NCBI GenBank assembly: GCA_002394965.1
Contig: DGVL01000104.1
Span: 1-8,134, forward strand
Reading direction: 5' to 3'
Length of the DNA: 8,134 nt
Source: Lachnospira sp. UBA4285
GTDB taxonomy: Bacteria > Bacillota > Clostridia > Lachnospirales > Lachnospiraceae
Under the pieces are notes generated by a model. It worked only from the letters and a program-made list of their open reading frames with translations. It did no database searches and was not told the origin of the DNA. Below, piece after piece: positions 5,673 to 8,134 of the stretch. The stretch's first letter is position 1. The number at the start of each line of letters is the position of its first letter. The position numbers were made by a program, and so were the translations under genes.

Positions 5673-6377
5673 ATGCTTGAAGTAAACAATCTGAACGTTT
5701 TTTACGGGGCGATTCATGCGCTGAAGGGCATCTCGCTGACCGTTGGCGACGGAGAGCTCGTCTCGCTGATCGGCGCAAACGGCGCGGGAAAGACGACAAC
5801 CCTGCATGCCATCTCCGGCCTGCTTCCGATTGCCTCGGGCTCCATCCTGCTTGACGGGAAGGAACTGCAGAAGATTCCCTCGCATAAGATTATTTCGCTC
5901 GGCCTGGCGCATGTTCCGGAGGGGCGGCATGTTTTTGCCCGCATGACAGTGGAAGAGAACCTACGGATGGGTGCGTATATCCAGCGCGATCAGAAGAGCA
6001 TTCAGAAAAACCTGGACAAGGTCTATGAATACTTCCCGCGGCTCAAAGAGCGCTGGAAGCAGCTTGCGGGCACGCTCTCCGGCGGCGAGCAGCAGATGCT
6101 GGCCACCGGACGCGCCCTGATGACGGACCCGACCATCGTTCTGATGGACGAGCCCTCGATGGGGCTGTCCCCGCTGCTGGTGAAAGAGATCTTCTCGATC
6201 ATCGAGACCCTGCACCGCAACGGCATCACGATCCTACTGGTAGAACAGAACGCCAAAATGGCGCTGGCGGTTTCGGATCGGGCGTATGTGCTGGAAACCG
6301 GTACGATCTCGATGAGCGGAAAGGCGGAAGAACTGGCGAACGACGACCGTGTGAGAAAAGCATATCTGGGTGCGTAA
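5673..6377 (+). CDS. livF: Branched-chain amino acid ABC transporter ATP-binding protein LivF
   Basis: This is the second ATPase subunit of the importer. Its 234 residues match the usual LivF length. Elements are Walker A GANGAGKTT (34-42), the LivF-specific VPEGRHVFARMTVEENL block (81-97) in place of a classical Q-loop, ABC signature LSGGEQQ (135-141), and Walker B IVLMDE (155-160) followed by PSMGLSP. The switch position is Gln192 in LLVEQNAK, not His; that substitution is normal for LivF and not a defect. The C-terminal KAYLGA is typical. The gene starts 12 nt after the livG stop with AAGGGGG (5659-5665) 7 nt before the ATG. It is followed with no terminator by the kinase-like gene. Confidence 0.94.
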   Translation: MLEVNNLNVFYGAIHALKGISLTVGDGELVSLIGANGAGKTTTLHAISGLLPIASGSILLDGKELQKIPSHKIISLGLAHVPEGRHVFARMTVEENLRMGAYIQRDQKSIQKNLDKVYEYFPRLKERWKQLAGTLSGGEQQMLATGRALMTDPTIVLMDEPSMGLSPLLVKEIFSIIETLHRNGITILLVEQNAKMALAVSDRAYVLETGTISMSGKAEELANDDRVRKAYLGA

Positions 6378-6387
6378 GGGGGAGAAC

Positions 6388-7008
6388 ATGAATAAATTTG
6401 TGATCACCATCGCGAGAGAAACCGGAAGCGGCGGACACAACATCACCAAAAAACTGTCCGAGGCGCTGGGCGTCCCGTATTACGACCGGGACCTTCTGCG
6501 GAAGGCCTCGGAGGTCAGCGGCATCCATGAACGGCTGTTCGGCGAGGCGGATGAGCGGATCGGCTTCAAGGAGATGATCTCGGCCGCCGAAAAGGTGTAT
6601 ACGGGCGAGGTGCTCCCGCCCGACAGCGACGATTATCTTTCCACACGAAACCTGTTCAGCTTTCAGGCCAAAATCATCATGGAGCTTGCCGAACAGGAGA
6701 GCTGCATCATCCACGGCCGCTGCGGGAACTTCCTCCTGCAGGGACGTCCGGATGTGCTGCGGGTGTTCATCCACGCCCCGCTGGAGGCCAGAAGGGACCG
6801 GGTGGCCGCATTTTCGCTCGCCTGGAGCGAGAGAGAGATTCTGCGCCATATCCGTGTGGAGGACAAGCGGCGTGCCGCCTACTATCACTACTATACCGGC
6901 GAGGACTGGAGAGACGCCGCGGGTTATGACCTCTGTCTGGACTCGAGTCTGCTGGGCGAAGACGGCTGCGTCGAGAGAATCCTGCAGGTTCTCCCGTTCT
7001 ATACGTAA
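6388..7008 (+). CDS. Cytidylate kinase-like family protein
   Basis: The 206-residue protein resembles the cytidylate-kinase-like group (Cytidylate_kin2) common in anaerobic Firmicutes. It opens with the family block VITIARETGSGGHNITKKLS (5-24), a nucleotide-binding loop lacking the standard GxGK[ST] lysine pattern, then YYDRDLL (31-37). CIIHGRCGNFLLQGRPDVLRVFIHAP (106-131) and DKRRAAYYHYYTG (159-171) with YDLCLDSSLLG (180-190) complete the signature. True substrate and activity are unknown; family members are annotated by similarity to CMP kinases, and a nucleotide-linked regulatory or salvage role is a guess. The ATG at 6388 follows AAGGGGGAG only a few bases upstream. A GTG at 6370 would overlap livF but add only six residues. 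It is 10 nt downstream of livF, so it is co-transcribed with the transporter. Confidence 0.8.
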   Translation: MNKFVITIARETGSGGHNITKKLSEALGVPYYDRDLLRKASEVSGIHERLFGEADERIGFKEMISAAEKVYTGEVLPPDSDDYLSTRNLFSFQAKIIMELAEQESCIIHGRCGNFLLQGRPDVLRVFIHAPLEARRDRVAAFSLAWSEREILRHIRVEDKRRAAYYHYYTGEDWRDAAGYDLCLDSSLLGEDGCVERILQVLPFYT

Positions 7009-7054
7009 CAAAACACAACAAAAAAGTCCGCACAAGGCGGGCAGAACGATCCGG

Positions 7055-7086
7055 TTAAAAGGTGGTTTCTCCATAGCCCCTTTTAA
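7055..7086 (+). terminator. Weak AT-type hairpin behind the liv operon
   Basis: TTAAAAGG (7055-7062) pairs with CCTTTTAA (7079-7086) around a 16-nt loop in which GG and CC can add pairs. The stem is AT-rich and the tail (TAAATACTCC) has no T-run. It probably contributes to 3'-end formation together with the next hairpin rather than terminating alone. Confidence 0.3.
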
Positions 7087-7101
7087 TAAATACTCCTCTA
7101 A

Positions 7102-7131
7102 GGCAGCCCTGAAGCGTCACTCAGGGCTGCC
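7102..7131. terminator. Hairpin between convergent kinase-like and ANTAR genes
   Basis: GGCAGCCCTGA (7102-7112) and TCAGGGCTGCC (7121-7131) form a perfect 11-bp stem with an 8-nt loop. There is no T-tract on the plus side; the minus side reads TTAGAGGAGTATTTATT. The position between convergent genes supports a role in ending the liv transcript. Confidence 0.55.
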
Positions 7132-7151
7132 GCCCCGTCCGGCATGAAGAA

Positions 7152-7190
7152 ATCCGCACCCGATCCCGTTTACTGGGAATAGGTGCGGAT
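7152..7190 (-). terminator. Terminator of the ANTAR gene, overlapping its stop codon
   Basis: Arms ATCCGCACC (7152-7160) and GGTGCGGAT (7182-7190) pair perfectly, and inside them TCCC (7164-7167) pairs with GGGA (7175-7178). On the minus strand the stem is followed by TTCTTCAT, a modest T-rich tail. The TAA stop of the ANTAR gene (7170-7172) lies in the apical loop, so the last coding bases form part of the stem. Confidence 0.65.
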
Positions 7191-7748
7191 GATGCTTTCG
7201 GCGATCTCGCGTTTTTGCCGTTTCTGCTGCATGGCAAGTTTGCTGATATACCGGTGGGCTTCGTCCTCCGTCATGTTCAGGCAGGTGATCAGCAGCCATT
7301 TGGCACGGTTGATCAGTTTGATCTCCTCGATGGTCTGCTCGACGGTCTGCTGCTTCTGTTCCCGGGACCGTAGCCGCTCGCGCATGGAACACAGGGCCCG
7401 GAGCGACTGTGTCAGAAGTCCGGAGGAGAGCGGCTTGCCCAGTGTCATGACACCGTACGGCAGCATCCTGTCCTCGGCATGTTCCAATTGGTCCCGGGGG
7501 ACAAGAAGAAGGATCGCGCTGTCCGAAGCCTCCGAGAGCCCGGAACAGTACGAAAGGCTGTCTCCGCCCGGGAGAGGGGCGTTCACGATCACGAGATCGC
7601 AGGGAGCGCAGTCTTTGGCTGCCCGGAGATCTGTGACCAGCGTAACGGGGTAGAAGCGCGACGAGGGCAGGAGGGGAAGAACCGCCCGGTTGAAGACCTC
7701 GGAAGCGGACAGCAGCAGGACGCTGTATGTCCGGTCAGAAAAAACCAT
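7170..7748 (-). CDS. ANTAR-domain RNA-binding regulator with degenerate receiver
   Basis: ANTAR proteins bind paired RNA hairpins and prevent leader termination. The 192-residue product has an N-terminal receiver-like domain (about 8-122), a charged linker helix (123-138), and a C-terminal ANTAR domain (about 139-190) with EEIKLINRAKWLLITCLNMT (141-160) then EDEAHRYISKLAMQQKR (161-177). The receiver looks unable to be phosphorylated in the usual way: the acidic pair near the N-terminus is replaced by LSAS, and the acceptor Asp position reads Asn56 in DLVIVNAPLP. The conserved Lys of the GKP motif (Lys105) remains. It thus resembles AmiR-type pseudo-receivers, controlled by a ligand or partner. 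The ATG at 7748 has AGGAGGT (7759-7765 complement) 10 nt upstream; the frame stays open further upstream but without coding character. Divergent from amt, so nitrogen control is likely. Confidence 0.87.
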   Translation of the reverse strand: MVFSDRTYSVLLLSASEVFNRAVLPLLPSSRFYPVTLVTDLRAAKDCAPCDLVIVNAPLPGGDSLSYCSGLSEASDSAILLLVPRDQLEHAEDRMLPYGVMTLGKPLSSGLLTQSLRALCSMRERLRSREQKQQTVEQTIEEIKLINRAKWLLITCLNMTEDEAHRYISKLAMQQKRQKREIAESIIRTYSQ

Positions 7749-7783
7749 ACGGCAGCCTACCTCCTGTCTTTTAGCATGCTCAG

Positions 7784-7812
7784 ATTGTAGCGCATACAGA
7801 GCGACTCTGCAA
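7784..7812 (-). promoter_or_regulatory. Candidate promoter of the ANTAR gene
   Basis: On the minus strand TTGCAG (7812-7807) and TACAAT (7789-7784) are separated by 17 nt. The -10 matches five of six consensus bases; the -35 matches three. The start would be near 7777, giving a short leader of about 29 nt containing the AGGAGGT site. Confidence 0.5.
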
Positions 7813-7899
7813 GGGACTTCTGCCGCATGATGCACGCGGTACGGGATAATAATACTTTTTGGAAGTGAATACCATACAAAAGGAGTATCTCCGGAACGG

Positions 7900-7928
7900 T
7901 TGACTTTTCGGCAGAGGCGGCATATAAT
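7900..7928 (+). promoter_or_regulatory. Near-consensus promoter of the ammonium transporter gene
   Basis: TTGACT (7900-7905, five of six) and TATAAT (7923-7928, six of six) are separated by exactly 17 nt. The start is expected at about 7935, only about ten bases before the leader hairpin. A dyad GGAG-tat-CTCC (7882-7892) lies just upstream of the -35 and may be a protein site. Confidence 0.85.
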
Positions 7929-7944
7929 CCCCGACATGTTCAGA

Positions 7945-7990
7945 CGGCAAAGGCGCCATGTGAGAGACAGGGCGCCTTTGCCGATTTTCT
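7945..7990 (+). terminator. Leader terminator (attenuator) in front of the ammonium transporter gene
   Basis: CGGCAAAGGCGCC (7945-7957) and GGCGCCTTTGCCG (7971-7983) form a perfect 13-bp GC-rich stem. In the loop TGT (7959-7961) and ACA (7967-7969) can pair further around GAGAG. The stem is followed by ATTTTCT, a short T-rich tail, then the ribosome site AGGGAGG (7991-7997). It lies wholly between the promoter and amt, so it cannot belong to an upstream gene on this strand. It should reduce readthrough into amt unless relieved, for example by the adjacent ANTAR protein. The T-tail is modest, so efficiency is uncertain. Confidence 0.75.
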
Positions 7991-8004
7991 AGGGAGGTGT
8001 CGGT

Positions 8005-8134
8005 ATGGACATGTCGATTTGGTTTTTGATCGGTGCGATTCTGGTGTTTTTCATGCAGTGTGGCTTCGCCATGGTGGAAACGGGCTTTACGAGAGCCAAA
8101 AACGCCGGAAATATCATCATGAAGAACCTGATGG
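8005..8134 (+). CDS. amt: Ammonium transporter (Amt family), N-terminal part, partial
   Basis: Only the first 43 codons are inside the window. Amt proteins are trimeric membrane channels for ammonium/ammonia uptake. The fragment shows a first membrane helix (SIWFLIGAILVFFMQCGFAM, 4-23) that runs directly into the family-typical block VETGFTRAKNAGNIIMKNLM (24-43). The short N-terminus starts directly with the helix and has no cleavable signal, as in many Firmicute Amt proteins. The ATG at 8005 has AGGGAGG 7 nt upstream; a second in-frame ATG at 8011 is less well placed. Whether a glnK/glnB gene or a fused regulatory domain follows cannot be seen. Confidence 0.93.
   Translation, partial: MDMSIWFLIGAILVFFMQCGFAMVETGFTRAKNAGNIIMKNLM

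Noticed and set aside
4752..5930. A 392-codon open frame on the minus strand across livM, livG and livF
   Set aside because: It lies fully antisense to three well-recognised genes, has low-complexity Arg/Gln/Gly-rich composition typical of the reverse frame of GC-rich codons, and shows no domain.
5673..6377. Gln192 in place of the switch histidine in LivF as a possible inactivating change
   Set aside because: LLVEQNA is the normal sequence of LivF proteins, so it is a family feature rather than a defect.
6226..7074. A 282-codon open frame on the minus strand across the kinase-like gene
   Set aside because: It is antisense to a gene with clear family motifs, and its own translation has no domain character.
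7749..7937. N-terminal extension of the ANTAR gene up to 7937
   Set aside because: The added 63 residues show no coding character, would run across the predicted promoter at 7784-7812, and are unnecessary because a strong AGGAGGT site precedes the ATG at 7748.
7890..8004. A canonical two-hairpin ANTAR target RNA in the amt leader
   Set aside because: Only one hexaloop with A1 and G4 was found; a second hairpin overlapping the terminator could not be identified, so the classical motif is not claimed.

Overview
The window reads as a GC-moderate to GC-rich chromosome segment from an anaerobic Clostridia-type Firmicute. This placement is inferred from protein style, strong AGGAGG-type ribosome sites, consensus sigma-A promoters, a CodY-like operator and an ANTAR regulator beside an ammonium transporter gene. 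No rRNA or other marker fixes the taxon. There are no mobile elements, CRISPR arrays or tRNAs. The content is housekeeping and nitrogen acquisition.

Layout. Positions 1-143 are the 3' end of glmS (+). A strong GC hairpin and a small T-tailed hairpin separate it from convergent purC (-, 273-983), which stands alone rather than in a purine operon. A 594-bp intergenic region (984-1577) holds the divergent control sequences for purC and the liv operon. It includes an AT-rich block with short repeats, a CodY-like box, and a perfect TTGACA-17-TATAAT promoter flanked by repeats. Next is a complete branched-chain amino acid (HAAT family) ABC importer: binding protein livJ, permeases livH and livM, and ATPases livG and livF (1578-6377). 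A cytidylate-kinase-like gene (6388-7008) is tightly linked as the sixth cistron. A GC-rich hairpin lies between livJ and livH, and livH starts with TTG. This arrangement should give more binding protein than permease.

After convergent terminator hairpins (7100-7190) comes a minus-strand gene for an ANTAR RNA-binding regulator with a degenerate receiver domain (7170-7748). It is divergent from an Amt ammonium transporter gene whose first 43 codons are present (8005-8134, cut by the window edge). The amt gene has a near-perfect promoter, and directly behind it a 13-bp leader hairpin with a short T-rich tail, which looks like an attenuator.

How the genes work together. LivJ captures branched-chain or related amino acids outside the membrane, LivHM form the channel and LivGF hydrolyse ATP. 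Amt brings in ammonium. The ANTAR protein next door is the obvious candidate antiterminator for the amt leader terminator. This is the most interesting regulatory hypothesis here, but the canonical two-hairpin ANTAR target could not be found. Only one candidate hexaloop hairpin, built from the terminator's own 5' arm, is visible.
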